A stretch of DNA of 64,000 bases from Arcobacter iocasae. GTDB taxonomy: Bacteria; Campylobacterota; Campylobacteria; Campylobacterales; Arcobacteraceae. Below the pieces are notes generated by a model. It did not search any database. It saw only the letters and a program-made list of their open reading frames with translations, and was not told the origin of the DNA. The translations under genes were made by a program, and so were the position numbers. The DNA is taken from contig NZ_CP090177.1 in NCBI RefSeq assembly GCF_042214795.1, forward strand, positions 868,001-932,000, in the 5' to 3' direction. This document shows, piece after piece, positions 51,280-59,346 of the stretch (position 1 is its first letter; each line of letters opens with the position of its first letter).

Positions 51280-52427
51280 ATCTCTTCTAGCCATATCTCT
51301 TTCAACCTCTCCAAAAACAACCTCACTTCTTCTTTATCCGTTTTAAAATTATCTATTTCTTTTTTTGTTTTAATAATGGCTTCTTTACATTCATATAGTA
51401 TTTCCTCATACTCTTTATTATTTATCATACAAGAATTTTTTGCAAAATTTTTATAGGTTTTATTTTTCCACCACAATTTTCCATCTGATAATCTGAGTGC
51501 TGGTATATCTTTTTTTATGTAAACAGTAGTTGTGATTACATCATAAATAGGTGCAAAATATGAATCTGTAAAATCTTTATTATAAAGTATTCCATAATTT
51601 TTTAAATGTCCATCTCCATTTTGCAATAGATGGTTCATAATAAGTGCTTTAAAAAAAGTTTTTAATGTATCTTTTCTATTTTCTATTGGTATCACTTCTT
51701 TTATAACTTTTACAATCTCTTCATAAGAACCATCATATTTTTCTTCTGTACCTCTAGCTGTTAATACACACATATCTTCAAAACCCAAATAACTATTATC
51801 TTCATTTACATCAAATCTCTTACATACAAACATTGATAAATCTTCTGACAGATAAAATTCCTCTGTTTGTAAATTTGCATTTTGAATAGCTCTCATGCAA
51901 AAGTATTCATTGATTGCCAATTGAGGATATTCATTTGTCCAAGATTTCACGATATAGTGTTCAAACTTCATTGTTGTTTTGTTTTGTGCAGTTAAAAGTA
52001 GTTTGGGTTGTACTCCTGAAACACCAGATGTGATTGCAAACTTTTCAACTAACTCTTCAAATAAATCCTCACTATTATTGTGTAAGATTTCATCTAATTG
52101 GAGTGTTTCTTTATCTTTTAAAATTTCATTATACTTAACTCTCCCTAGAACATATGGACCAATTAATTCTAAAAAACCCATTTCATCCATTGTTTTAATT
52201 TTAGCAAAATGATTTCGTATTACATCTTTCAGAGCACCCTCTGGTAAATTCATTTGAAATATTGGATGAAGTTTTTTAGAAGACCAAGACTGGGCTCTTA
52301 TTGGCATAGTTAAAGAGAGTATCTCTTGTGCATCATCTTTATAATTGAAAATAAATTTATCTTCTTCTTTATATAAATTACCGCAACTATTTTTGTTGAT
52401 AAATACTTTTAAATTATTTTCTTTCAT
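51273..52427 (-). CDS. hipA: HipA-like serine/threonine kinase toxin
   Basis: 384-residue HipA family kinase. The N-subdomain (about 1-95) has QMNLPEGALKDVIRN. The kinase core has SGVSGVQPKLLL, which includes the Ser-containing loop autophosphorylated in E. coli HipA. Catalytic motifs are NHLLQNGDGHLKNYGILY and, for metal binding, PIYDVITT. All key residues are intact. E. coli HipA phosphorylates glutamyl-tRNA synthetase and causes persistence. The shorter length (384 against 440) fits HipT/HipA variants. The start overlaps hipB by 14 nt. Confidence 0.9.
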   Translation of the reverse strand: MKENNLKVFINKNSCGNLYKEEDKFIFNYKDDAQEILSLTMPIRAQSWSSKKLHPIFQMNLPEGALKDVIRNHFAKIKTMDEMGFLELIGPYVLGRVKYNEILKDKETLQLDEILHNNSEDLFEELVEKFAITSGVSGVQPKLLLTAQNKTTMKFEHYIVKSWTNEYPQLAINEYFCMRAIQNANLQTEEFYLSEDLSMFVCKRFDVNEDNSYLGFEDMCVLTARGTEEKYDGSYEEIVKVIKEVIPIENRKDTLKTFFKALIMNHLLQNGDGHLKNYGILYNKDFTDSYFAPIYDVITTTVYIKKDIPALRLSDGKLWWKNKTYKNFAKNSCMINNKEYEEILYECKEAIIKTKKEIDNFKTDKEEVRLFLERLKEIWLEEIK

Positions 52428-52659
52428 CTTGTAACTCTTCCAAAGTTTTTGGTCTATCTTTTAATCGTATATTAAATTCATAGCCTAATAAATCAACTAT
52501 CGTCTCAACTTTTTTTATTCCCACTTCTTCGATAAAGCCATTTTCTATTTTAGAGATAGTTCTTTTTGTTATATTTGAATAATCTTCTAATTGAGCTTGC
52601 GAAATATTTTTACTTTTTCGTAATTCTTTTATTTTCTGACCTAAATCTATTAAATTCAA
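52414..52659 (-). CDS. hipB: HipB-like XRE antitoxin
   Basis: 81-residue XRE-family DNA-binding antitoxin starting at TTG 52659 with AAGGCAG upstream. It contains LGQKIKELRKSKNISQAQLEDYSNITKRTISKIENG, a standard helix-turn-helix, then VETIVDLLGYEFNIRLKDRP, a short strand typical of HipB. It overlaps and precedes hipA, so the antitoxin is made first. Likely operators are the inverted repeats in 52688-52722. Confidence 0.9.
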   Translation of the reverse strand: MNLIDLGQKIKELRKSKNISQAQLEDYSNITKRTISKIENGFIEEVGIKKVETIVDLLGYEFNIRLKDRPKTLEELQDERK

Positions 52660-52687
52660 AATCTGCCTTTATATGAAGTATATTTCT

Positions 52688-52722
52688 TATAATAGCTATT
52701 CTAAACTTAAATAGGAATTATA
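52688..52722. promoter_or_regulatory. Inverted repeat upstream of hipB
   Basis: TATAAT-AG-CTATT and AAATAG-GA-ATTATA form an interrupted dyad 28-62 nt before the hipB start. It resembles a HipB-type operator (palindromic half-sites about 8 bp apart) and contains -10-like hexamers on both strands. Autorepression is inferred from the family. Confidence 0.45.
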
Positions 52723-52752
52723 CTTCTTATTTATGTAAGAAATTATTTTACT

Positions 52753-52889
52753 ATAATAGTTTCAGAAAGCTGACTATTTTTGTAAAGTTCAAGGAAGTAA
52801 GGTAATTTTGTATAGGAGCATACACGCAGTATGTGACGAGCAAAATTTCCGCACTGATGCGGAAATTTTCAAAAAGAGGCAGTTTTATG
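52753..52889. repeat. Structured ~140-bp repeat, copy 2 (between hipB and rho)
   Basis: Outer arms ATAATAGTTTCA (52753-52764) and TGAAACTATTAT (52878-52889) pair perfectly. The inner hairpin AAAATTTCCGCA-CTGA-TGCGGAAATTTT (52842-52869) is a perfect 12-bp stem. GGAGCATAC...GTATGTGACGAGC is almost identical to copy 1. It ends 7 nt from the rho stop and probably serves as the rho terminator. The two copies have the same orientation and enclose only hipBA. Confidence 0.8.
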
Positions 52890-52895
52890 AAACTA

Positions 52896-54239
52896 TTATT
52901 CGTTCATACCTGCAAAGAAGTCTTCATTATTCGCCGTTTTCAACATCTTACTATAAAGGAATTTCAACGCTTCTACTTCATCCATACTTGCGATTGCATT
53001 TCTTAGTATCCATGTTTTTTGTAAGATATCAGGAGTAAGAAGTAATTCTTCTTTTCTTGTACCTGATTTGATAATATCAACAGCTGGGTAAACTCTTTTG
53101 TTTGAAGCATCTCGGCTAAGTACAACTTCACTATTTCCTGTACCTTTGAACTCTTCGAAAATAACTTCGTCCATTTTTGAACCTGTATCTATAAGTGCAG
53201 TTGAGATGATAGTTAAACTTCCACCCTCTTCTATATTTCTAGCAGCTCCGAAAAATCTTTTTGGTTTGTGAAGTGCATTTGCATCAACCCCACCTGAAAG
53301 TACTTTTCCGCTACTTGGTGTTACTGTATTGTATGCTCTTGCTAATCTTGTGATTGAGTCAAGTAAGATAACTACATCTTTTTTCATCTCTACCATTCTT
53401 TTTGCTTTTTCAATAACAATTTCTGCAACTCTTACATGATTTTGTGCAGGTAAGTCAAAAGTAGAAGAGTAAACATCACCTTTTACACTTCTTTGCATAT
53501 CTGTAACTTCTTCTGGTCTTTCATCAATTAGTAAAACCATTAAGTGAGCTTCTGGGTGATTTCTTGAAATACCATGTGCTAGTTCTTTTAAAAGTTCTGT
53601 TTTACCAGTTTTTGGAGGAGCAACGATTAGTCCCCTTTGACCTTTACCCATAGGAGAGAATAAATCTAAGATTCTTCCTGTCATTTTATGTGATTCATAT
53701 TCGAATTTAAACTTTTCAGTTGAGTATAAAGGTGTTAAGTTGTCAAATAGTGGTCTGTTTTTTGATTCGTGGATTGGTAGGTAATTGATTGCTTCGATTT
53801 TAAGTAGAGCATAATATTTTTCACTCTCTTTATTTGGAGGCCTAACTTGTCCAGTTACAATATCCCCAGTTCTTAGTGCAAATTTCTTAATTTGTGTTGC
53901 ACTTACATAAGAATCATTAGAAGTATCAGAAAAATTTCCATCCATTGCTCTTAAAAAACCAAATCCACCATCTTTTATTTCTAAAATACCTGTGAAAAGT
54001 ATAAATCCACCTTGGTCGATTTGAGTTTTCAAAATTGAGAACATAAGTTCTTGTCGTTTTAGTTCCTGTGGGTTTTCAACATCGAGTTTTTTAGCTATTT
54101 GAAGTAATTCTTCTAAAGGAAATTCTCTTAGTTTTTCTATCGTATGCCCTTCTACAGGGATATGAGTCCTAGTTTTTCTGCCATTAGAAGTTCCTTTTGC
54201 AGGAGTATTCTTCTTAGTTTGAGTTGTTGTCTCTTCCAT
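52896..54239 (-). CDS. rho: Transcription termination factor Rho
   Basis: 447-residue hexameric RNA helicase. A charged N-terminal stretch (about 1-25) precedes the Rho N and RNA-binding cold-shock domains (about 30-150, GILEIKDGGFGFLRA). The ATPase core carries P-loop APPKTGKTELLKE, DERPEEVTDMQRSV and Walker B VILLDSITRLARAYN. The Q and R loops (GGVDANALHKPKRFFGAARNIE) are intact. Length and motifs are standard for the phylum. The repeat copy 2 is at its 3' end. Confidence 0.96.
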   Translation of the reverse strand: MEETTTQTKKNTPAKGTSNGRKTRTHIPVEGHTIEKLREFPLEELLQIAKKLDVENPQELKRQELMFSILKTQIDQGGFILFTGILEIKDGGFGFLRAMDGNFSDTSNDSYVSATQIKKFALRTGDIVTGQVRPPNKESEKYYALLKIEAINYLPIHESKNRPLFDNLTPLYSTEKFKFEYESHKMTGRILDLFSPMGKGQRGLIVAPPKTGKTELLKELAHGISRNHPEAHLMVLLIDERPEEVTDMQRSVKGDVYSSTFDLPAQNHVRVAEIVIEKAKRMVEMKKDVVILLDSITRLARAYNTVTPSSGKVLSGGVDANALHKPKRFFGAARNIEEGGSLTIISTALIDTGSKMDEVIFEEFKGTGNSEVVLSRDASNKRVYPAVDIIKSGTRKEELLLTPDILQKTWILRNAIASMDEVEALKFLYSKMLKTANNEDFFAGMNE

Positions 54240-54363
54240 TTATATTTAGACCTTTGTCATTTTCAGTAAAGTGATTTTTTGTAGTTAATTCTTGTGATTA
54301 GAATTTTAAGTGGTGTAATTTTAGTCTTTATTTCATAAATTGTCAAATATTTTGATTTAAATA

Positions 54364-54397
54364 AAAAAAAGGTGCCAATTTCTTGACACCTTTTTTT
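54364..54397. terminator. Terminator downstream of ahpC
   Basis: AAAAAAAGGTGcCA (54364-54377) and TGaCACCTTTTTTT (54384-54397) form a stem with one mismatch and long A/T tails, 19 nt beyond the ahpC stop. It would work in either direction, though only the minus-strand transcript needs it. Confidence 0.8.
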
Positions 54398-54415
54398 AAT
54401 AATTTAAACTATTTA

Positions 54416-55012
54416 TTATAATTTATCAGCATTTTTAGATAAATATTCAGCAACACCAGCAGTAGTATCTTTCATACCTTCGTCACCTTTGTTCCATCCT
54501 GCAGGACAAACTTCACCATGCTCATTTGTAAATAACATTGTATCTACCATTCTGATCATCTCATCAATGTTTCTTCCTAATGGTAAGTCATTGATAACTG
54601 CATGTCTAACAGTTCCATCAGCATCAATTAGGAAAGAACCTCTTAATGCAACTGATTCACCAAATAATACATCAAAATCTTTTGAAATTTGTTTACTTAA
54701 GTCAGCAACTAATGGAAATTTAACTCTTCCAATTCCACCATTTTCAACAGCAGTTTCTCTCCAAGCAAAGTGTGAGAATTGTGAATCAACAGAAACACCA
54801 ATAACTGTTACTCCTCTTTCTTTGAATTCATCAGCTCTTTTTGAGAATGCAATGATTTCAGATGGACAAACAAATGTAAAGTCTAATGGGTAAAAGAATA
54901 CAACTGCACCTTTTTCACCAATATTTTCATATAAATTAAAATCCTCAACTATTTGACCGTCTGCAAGTACAGCTGTTGCTGTAAAATCTGGAGCTTTTTT
55001 TGTAACTAACAT
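54416..55012 (-). CDS. ahpC: Typical 2-Cys peroxiredoxin (AhpC/Prx1 type)
   Basis: 198-residue peroxiredoxin reducing H2O2 and organic peroxides. Peroxidatic Cys49 is in FTFVCPSEI and resolving Cys169 in GEVCPAGW. The GGIGRVKFPLVAD and GSFLIDADGTVRHAV stretches are typical of the robust Prx1 subfamily. It stands as a single gene with its own promoter and terminator. No ahpF is adjacent, so reduction probably comes from thioredoxin. Confidence 0.93.
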   Translation of the reverse strand: MLVTKKAPDFTATAVLADGQIVEDFNLYENIGEKGAVVFFYPLDFTFVCPSEIIAFSKRADEFKERGVTVIGVSVDSQFSHFAWRETAVENGGIGRVKFPLVADLSKQISKDFDVLFGESVALRGSFLIDADGTVRHAVINDLPLGRNIDEMIRMVDTMLFTNEHGEVCPAGWNKGDEGMKDTTAGVAEYLSKNADKL

Positions 55013-55046
55013 ATTTTATTCCTTTATTTAAGTTTTAAGTGATGTA

Positions 55047-55062
55047 ATTATAATATAATAAT
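55047..55062 (-). promoter_or_regulatory. -10 box and possible PerR-like site upstream of ahpC
   Basis: On the minus strand TATAAT (55052-55047) lies 34 nt before the ahpC ATG, with AAAGGAA as ribosome-binding site. The surrounding 16 nt (ATTATAAT-ATAATAAT) loosely resemble a PerR box, and ahpC is a classic PerR target in related genera. In such an A/T-rich spacer the match is weak evidence. Confidence 0.4.
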
Positions 55063-55454
55063 CTAAAATGAACCATCAAATATAATGTTTAATTTTATAT
55101 TTAAGAAAAAATTTATTTTAGGATAAAAATTATCCATAAGATAGAATACTGACTAATATTTATATATTATTACTAATACACACAAACAAAAATTCACTAC
55201 ATATATATAATGAGTATAATAAATGTGTAAAAAAGTCATACACTATTATAAGTATTTAAATTTAATTTTTTTAAAAATAGAGGTAATTTTAACTATTTTT
55301 AATGAAAATATACTAATTTTTAATAAAAATACTTAATTTTTTAAAAAAACAGACTAAAACTGTCTATTTTTAGAGAAAAATACTACAAAAAATTTTAAAG
55401 TTATATTTATATTTGATGTGATAGAGTTATTCAAAAATATATTAAGGAGATTAA
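55063..55454. other. A/T-rich intergenic stretch between ahpC and the ferredoxin gene
   Basis: About 390 nt with no convincing gene on either strand. It contains a small stem GGATAA-AAA-TTATCC (55121-55135), a short AGAC...GTCT dyad near 55350, and many TATA-like hexamers. The ferredoxin ribosome-binding site (AAGGAG) is at the right end. I see no riboswitch or repeat match to other parts of the window. Confidence 0.5.
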
Positions 55455-55715
55455 ATGGCAGTAGTAATTACTGATACATGTATAAGCTGTGATGCTTGCC
55501 TTGACGAATGTCCAGTTGAAGCTATCGTTGATAATGACGAAAATCCTACAGGTGAAGATATTTATTATGTATATGAAGACAAATGTGTTGAGTGTATAGG
55601 TCATAATGACACACCAGCATGTGCTGATGCATGTCCAACAGAAGGATGTATTGTATGGGGCGAAAATCCTGATACAGAAGGCGTTGTAGCCGGTACTCCT
55701 TGCGTAGAAGACTAA
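55455..55715 (+). CDS. 2[4Fe-4S] ferredoxin (alvin-like)
   Basis: 86-residue ferredoxin. The first cluster motif is C9-x2-C12-x2-C15-x3-C19P. The second is CVEC, then an eight-residue insertion, then CADACPTEGC, which is the extended arrangement of the Alvin/Chromatium-type 2[4Fe-4S] ferredoxins. Such proteins are low-potential electron carriers. Very strong AAGGAG site before the ATG and a terminator just after, so it is a single-gene unit. Confidence 0.93.
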   Translation: MAVVITDTCISCDACLDECPVEAIVDNDENPTGEDIYYVYEDKCVECIGHNDTPACADACPTEGCIVWGENPDTEGVVAGTPCVED

Positions 55716-55740
55716 TTTAAAAATATTTTAAGACAATTTA

Positions 55741-55776
55741 AAAGGCAGGTAATTTTACAATTACTTGCCTTTTTTT
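55741..55776 (+). terminator. Terminator of the ferredoxin gene
   Basis: AAAGGCAGGTAATT / AATTACTTGCCTTT with a TTAC loop and one G-T pair, followed by a long T-run. Strong intrinsic terminator. Confidence 0.85.
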
Positions 55777-55787
55777 ATTTTTTTAGA

Positions 55788-55793
55788 TATAAT
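55788..55793 (+). promoter_or_regulatory. -10 box of the ndk operon
   Basis: TATAAT preceded by TTTTTTAGA, 35 nt before the ndk ATG at 55828. It lies just past the ferredoxin terminator and probably drives ndk-DUF177-rpmF-plsX-fabH. Confidence 0.6.
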
Positions 55794-55827
55794 CCGCGAC
55801 TTGAAATTCAAAATAGGAAAATATCAT

Positions 55828-56241
55828 ATGGAACAAACGTTATCTATCATCAAACCTGATGCTGTTGCTAAAAATGTTGTAGGGAAAATCTTAGACAGAT
55901 TTGAATCTGCTGGACTAAGAATTGCAGCTACTAGAAAAATGCAATTAAGTAGAGCTGATGCTGAAGCTTTTTATGCTGTACATGCTGAGAGACCATTTTT
56001 TGGTGAATTAGTAGAATTTATGATTTCTGGACCTGTTGTAGTTTCAGTTTTAGAAGGTGTTAATGCAATGAGTATCAACAGAGATTTAATGGGTGCTACT
56101 AATCCTAAAGAAGCTGCTGCTGGTACAATTAGAGCTGATTTTGCTGATTCTATTGATGCAAATGCAGTTCATGGTTCTGATTCTGTAGAGAATGCAGCTA
56201 ATGAAATTAAATTTTTCTTTTCAGATAGAGAAATCTGTTAG
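55828..56241 (+). CDS. ndk: Nucleoside diphosphate kinase
   Basis: 137-residue NDP kinase that equilibrates NTP pools. The N-terminal MEQTLSIIKPDAVAKN, the nucleotide-binding stretch DLMGATNPKEAAAGTIRADF, and the phospho-His motif NAVHGSDS are all intact. The start at 55828 gives the standard length. The longer frame from 55765 begins in the terminator of the preceding gene. It heads an operon with a ribosomal protein and fatty-acid synthesis genes. Confidence 0.95.
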   Translation: MEQTLSIIKPDAVAKNVVGKILDRFESAGLRIAATRKMQLSRADAEAFYAVHAERPFFGELVEFMISGPVVVSVLEGVNAMSINRDLMGATNPKEAAAGTIRADFADSIDANAVHGSDSVENAANEIKFFFSDREIC

Positions 56242-56250
56242 TAAATATTT

Positions 56251-56631
56251 ATGCAAATAGAATTTAGAAAAGTCCCTTTTACACCAAAAGAGTTCTCTCT
56301 TGAACTTGATTCAGTTAAATTAGAGGGTACTTTTTGTAAAATGTCGCCTACATTGGCTAAAGTTGAAGCAACTTTAGTAGGTCCTACAGCTGTAGATTGT
56401 TGTAGATGCGGGGCTGAATACACTATAGACCTTAACGAAAATCTAGAGTTTTTGTTATCAAATAGAGTGTATGAAGATGAATCTGAGTTGGAAAACTTGG
56501 TAATTGAGATAGAAAACGATATGATTGACTTTAATGAAATAATCGAAAGTGAAATTTCATCTATAAGAAGTGATTATCACATATGTGCTCTTTGTTTAGA
56601 AAATAAAGATAGTATAGAAAAAGAATATTAA
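56251..56631 (+). CDS. DUF177 / YceD-family protein
   Basis: 126-residue YceD-type protein always found before rpmF in many bacteria. Paired Cys in VDCCRCGAEY and HICALCLEN near the C-terminus suggest a metal site. Homologs have been connected with 23S rRNA accumulation, but the mechanism is not settled. It lies 9 nt after ndk and 12 nt before rpmF, in the conserved DUF177-rpmF-plsX-fabH order. Confidence 0.85.
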   Translation: MQIEFRKVPFTPKEFSLELDSVKLEGTFCKMSPTLAKVEATLVGPTAVDCCRCGAEYTIDLNENLEFLLSNRVYEDESELENLVIEIENDMIDFNEIIESEISSIRSDYHICALCLENKDSIEKEY

Positions 56632-56643
56632 AAGGAGAATAAC

Positions 56644-56796
56644 ATGGCAGTACCAAAGAGAAGAGTGTCACACTCAAGATCAGCTAAGAGAAGAACTCAC
56701 TATAAAATTACATTAAAAAGACCTGTAAAAGATAGTGATGGAACTTGGAAAATGCCTCATACGGTAAACCCGAATACTGGCGAATATAAAAACTAA
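56644..56796 (+). CDS. rpmF: 50S ribosomal protein L32
   Basis: 50-residue ribosomal protein: MAVPKRRVSHSRSAKRRTHY, then KITLKRPVKD...TVNPNTGEYKN, the conserved L32 pattern. The C-terminal zinc-binding cysteines of some L32 versions are absent (Cys-minus form). Strong AAAAGGAG site. Its TAA overlaps the plsX ATG (TAATG), so the genes are coupled. Confidence 0.95.
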   Translation: MAVPKRRVSHSRSAKRRTHYKITLKRPVKDSDGTWKMPHTVNPNTGEYKN

Positions 56797-57797
56797 TGCT
56801 AAAAATAGCAATTGATGCGATGGGTGGGGACTTCGGTCCCGAACCTATTATAGACGGCCTTATAGCCGCTCTTAGAATAAATACAGCTTTTTCTGCAATT
56901 GCTGTAGGTAGAAAAGAAGAACTACTAAAACTTATCCCACCTGAATACTTACGAAGAATAGAAATCCTTGATTGTAATGATGTTATATCTATGCAAGACC
57001 ATGCAACTGATGCATTAAAAAGAAAAGATAGCTCTATTTATCAAGCTATTGAACTTGTTAAAAATGGTCAAGCAGATGCTGTTGTTTCAGCAGGACATTC
57101 TGGAGCTTCAATGTCTTTAGCGACGTTAAGAATTGGAAGAATAAAAGGTGTTACTAGACCTGCTATTGCAACACTTATGCCAACTAGTGAAAATCAAAAT
57201 ACTTTAGTATTAGATGTAGGGGCAAATGTTGATTGTGATGAAAAAAATCTTTTTGAATTTGCAGTTATGGGACAAATCTACGCTCAAGATGTTTTGAAAC
57301 TTGATGAACCAATTATTGGATTACTAAGTAATGGGGAAGAAGAATCAAAAGGTAACGAAGTTACTAGAGCAGCTTATGAATTATTAGCTAATTCACAAAT
57401 CAAAAATTTTGCTGGAAATGTTGAAGGTAGTGATATCTTCAAAGGTACAGTTGATGTTGTTGTTTGTGATGGATTTATTGGAAATATATTATTAAAAACA
57501 GCCGAAGGTGTAGCAGACACTATTGGTCAAATATTGAAGAAAAATCTAAAAAGATCTCTAATCTCTATTGCAGGTGCTGTATTGATGAGAAAAGTCTTCA
57601 AATCGCTAAAAGTTAGAGTTGATTATGCAGAATATGGTGGAGCTCCTTTATTAGGTGTTAAAGCTCCAGTGATAATAGCCCATGGAAAATCAAATCCAAA
57701 AGCTATAAAAAATGCAATAAATCAGGCTATAAGTGCAGCGAGTTCTAGACTAGAACAAGATATAGAAGATAAACTTGCAAAATATAGAAATTTTTAA
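56796..57797 (+). CDS. plsX: Phosphate acyltransferase PlsX
   Basis: 333-residue PlsX, which makes acyl-phosphate from acyl-ACP for phospholipid synthesis. Typical motifs: IAIDAMGGDFGPEPIIDGL at the start, SAGHSGASMSLATLRIGRI, VLDVGANVDCDE, LSNGEEESKGNEVTRAAYEL, and CDGFIGNILLKTAEG. It overlaps rpmF by one base and leads into fabH 9 nt later, linking phospholipid and fatty-acid synthesis with ribosome production. Confidence 0.95.
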   Translation: MLKIAIDAMGGDFGPEPIIDGLIAALRINTAFSAIAVGRKEELLKLIPPEYLRRIEILDCNDVISMQDHATDALKRKDSSIYQAIELVKNGQADAVVSAGHSGASMSLATLRIGRIKGVTRPAIATLMPTSENQNTLVLDVGANVDCDEKNLFEFAVMGQIYAQDVLKLDEPIIGLLSNGEEESKGNEVTRAAYELLANSQIKNFAGNVEGSDIFKGTVDVVVCDGFIGNILLKTAEGVADTIGQILKKNLKRSLISIAGAVLMRKVFKSLKVRVDYAEYGGAPLLGVKAPVIIAHGKSNPKAIKNAINQAISAASSRLEQDIEDKLAKYRNF

Positions 57798-57806
57798 GGA
57801 CTAAGA

Positions 57807-58805
57807 ATGGCTTACGCAGCTTTTAGATCAATAGGTGCTTACATACCAGAAAAAATCATGACAAATGCAGATTTTGAAAAAATCATGGATACGTCAGATG
57901 AGTGGATAACAAAAAGAACTGGTATAAAAGAAAGAAGGGTAGCAGCAGAGGATGAATTTCCATCTGATATGGGTGCAAATGCAGCCAGAATTGCTATTCA
58001 AAGAGCAGGAATAGAGCTAAGTGACATAGACATGATTGTTTGTGCAACTGTAACTCCTGATTACCTTTGTATGCCCTCAACTGCTTGTGTACTAGCATCA
58101 AAATTGGGTTTAAGAGATGTGCAAGCTTTCGACATAAGTGCTGCTTGTACAGGATTTATATATGCTTTATCTATTGCAAAAGCATTTATTGAATCTGGTA
58201 TGAAAAAAAATGTACTTATTGTTGGTGCTGAAAAATATACTTCTATTTTAAATTATGAAGATAGAGGGACTGCTTTTATTTTTGGAGATGGTGCAGGTGC
58301 AGCTATTATATCTGCAACTGATAAAAAAGAAGAAGCAATAGTTGATGTAAAATGTTCTAGTGATGGTGATTATGATCACTTAATCATGACTCCAGGTGGA
58401 GGAAGTAAAAATCCATGTTCACCTGAAGTAGTGGAACAAAAACTAGCTTGTATCCAAATGAAAGGTGGCGAAACTTTTAAATTGGCAGTTAAAACTTTAA
58501 CTTCTGATGTAAAAGAGATGTTTGAAAAACATAAGCTAAATCCAGAAGATATTAACCACTTTATTCCTCACCAAGCAAATTTTAGAATTATAAAAGCTGT
58601 TGGTGAAGCTTTAGGATTAAATGAAGACCAAACTGTTGTAACTGTAGACAAATATGGAAATACTTCAGCAGCTTCTATTCCTATGGCTATGAACTATGCT
58701 TATGAGCAAGGGAAAATAAAAGCTGGTGATAATGTACTTTTTGATGCATTTGGAGCTGGACTTACTTGGGGAAGTGCTTTCTTCCCATTCTCACCTAAAA
58801 AATAA
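57807..58805 (+). CDS. fabH: Beta-ketoacyl-ACP synthase III
   Basis: 332-residue FabH initiating fatty-acid synthesis by condensing acetyl-CoA with malonyl-ACP. The catalytic Cys is in SAACTGFIYAL (about residue 113), His in FIPHQANFRI and Asn in KYGNTSAASIPMAM. The N-terminal SIGAYIPEKIMTN and DEWITKRTGIKERR are standard. It ends the operon, followed by a hairpin. Confidence 0.96.
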   Translation: MAYAAFRSIGAYIPEKIMTNADFEKIMDTSDEWITKRTGIKERRVAAEDEFPSDMGANAARIAIQRAGIELSDIDMIVCATVTPDYLCMPSTACVLASKLGLRDVQAFDISAACTGFIYALSIAKAFIESGMKKNVLIVGAEKYTSILNYEDRGTAFIFGDGAGAAIISATDKKEEAIVDVKCSSDGDYDHLIMTPGGGSKNPCSPEVVEQKLACIQMKGGETFKLAVKTLTSDVKEMFEKHKLNPEDINHFIPHQANFRIIKAVGEALGLNEDQTVVTVDKYGNTSAASIPMAMNYAYEQGKIKAGDNVLFDAFGAGLTWGSAFFPFSPKK

Positions 58806-58810
58806 ATTTA

Positions 58811-58840
58811 TACAATTAAGATAAAGCTATCTTAATTGTA
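58811..58840. terminator. Bidirectional terminator after fabH
   Basis: TACAATTAAGATA (58811-58823), loop AAGC, TATCTTAATTGTA (58828-58840): a perfect 13-bp stem between the converging fabH and SspB-like genes. The U-run is modest. Confidence 0.65.
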
Positions 58841-58859
58841 AACTTCTAAATTTTACTTC

Positions 58860-59303
58860 TTATTGAAACTTTTTATTATTTGGATTATTTTTAAATACAT
58901 TTATTGATTTATGTAAAGAAGCTTTTGAACTTGTGTTAAATTTCTCTACAGTTGCTACTGGATTAATCAATAAAATTGACTCATCAATTACTATTTGAAA
59001 AACTGATTCTAAAGGAATTGTAACCGTCGAACCAAAGTTCTCTGAACCAAAACCTGCTTCAAATGAAATAAAGTCATCTTCGATTTTTATAGTTGTATAT
59101 GTATAATTACTTAGAACAAAAAGTGAAAACTTAGCTAGTTTTTTTTCTATGGCACTTGGCAAAGCAGGATCAAAAGTTGCTCCATTTACATTTACAGTTA
59201 TTGCAAATTCGCTATTTCTTTCTAATAAAAAAACTACCATATCTTTTACTTGTTTACACATCAAATTCTTAAATTCAACACTCTGTATTACATCATTTAC
59301 CAT
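58860..59303 (-). CDS. SspB-like protein (possible ClpXP adaptor)
   Basis: 147-residue cytosolic protein. Its pattern recalls SspB: an N-terminal helix (KNLMCKQVKDMVVFLLERN), a strand FAITVNVNGATFDPALP, then LFVLSNYTYTTIKIEDDFISFEAGFGSE with the aromatic FGG-like turn, and VTIPLESVFQIVIDESI, where SspB has VPLxAVLAIYA. The C-terminal tail is polar and rich in Lys and Asn. In SspB the tail carries a ClpX-binding motif, and here it ends NPNNKKFQ. If correct, it would deliver ssrA-tagged or other substrates to ClpXP. Assignment is by eye. Confidence 0.5.
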   Translation of the reverse strand: MVNDVIQSVEFKNLMCKQVKDMVVFLLERNSEFAITVNVNGATFDPALPSAIEKKLAKFSLFVLSNYTYTTIKIEDDFISFEAGFGSENFGSTVTIPLESVFQIVIDESILLINPVATVEKFNTSSKASLHKSINVFKNNPNNKKFQ

Positions 59304-59346
59304 ATTTTATTCCTTTTTTTAAAAATCCATGATAATATATAATTAC

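Noticed and set aside
55063..55454. Hidden small gene or riboswitch in the long gap before the ferredoxin gene
   Set aside because: All six frames are broken by stops, base composition is extremely A/T-rich, and no conserved RNA motif was recognised.
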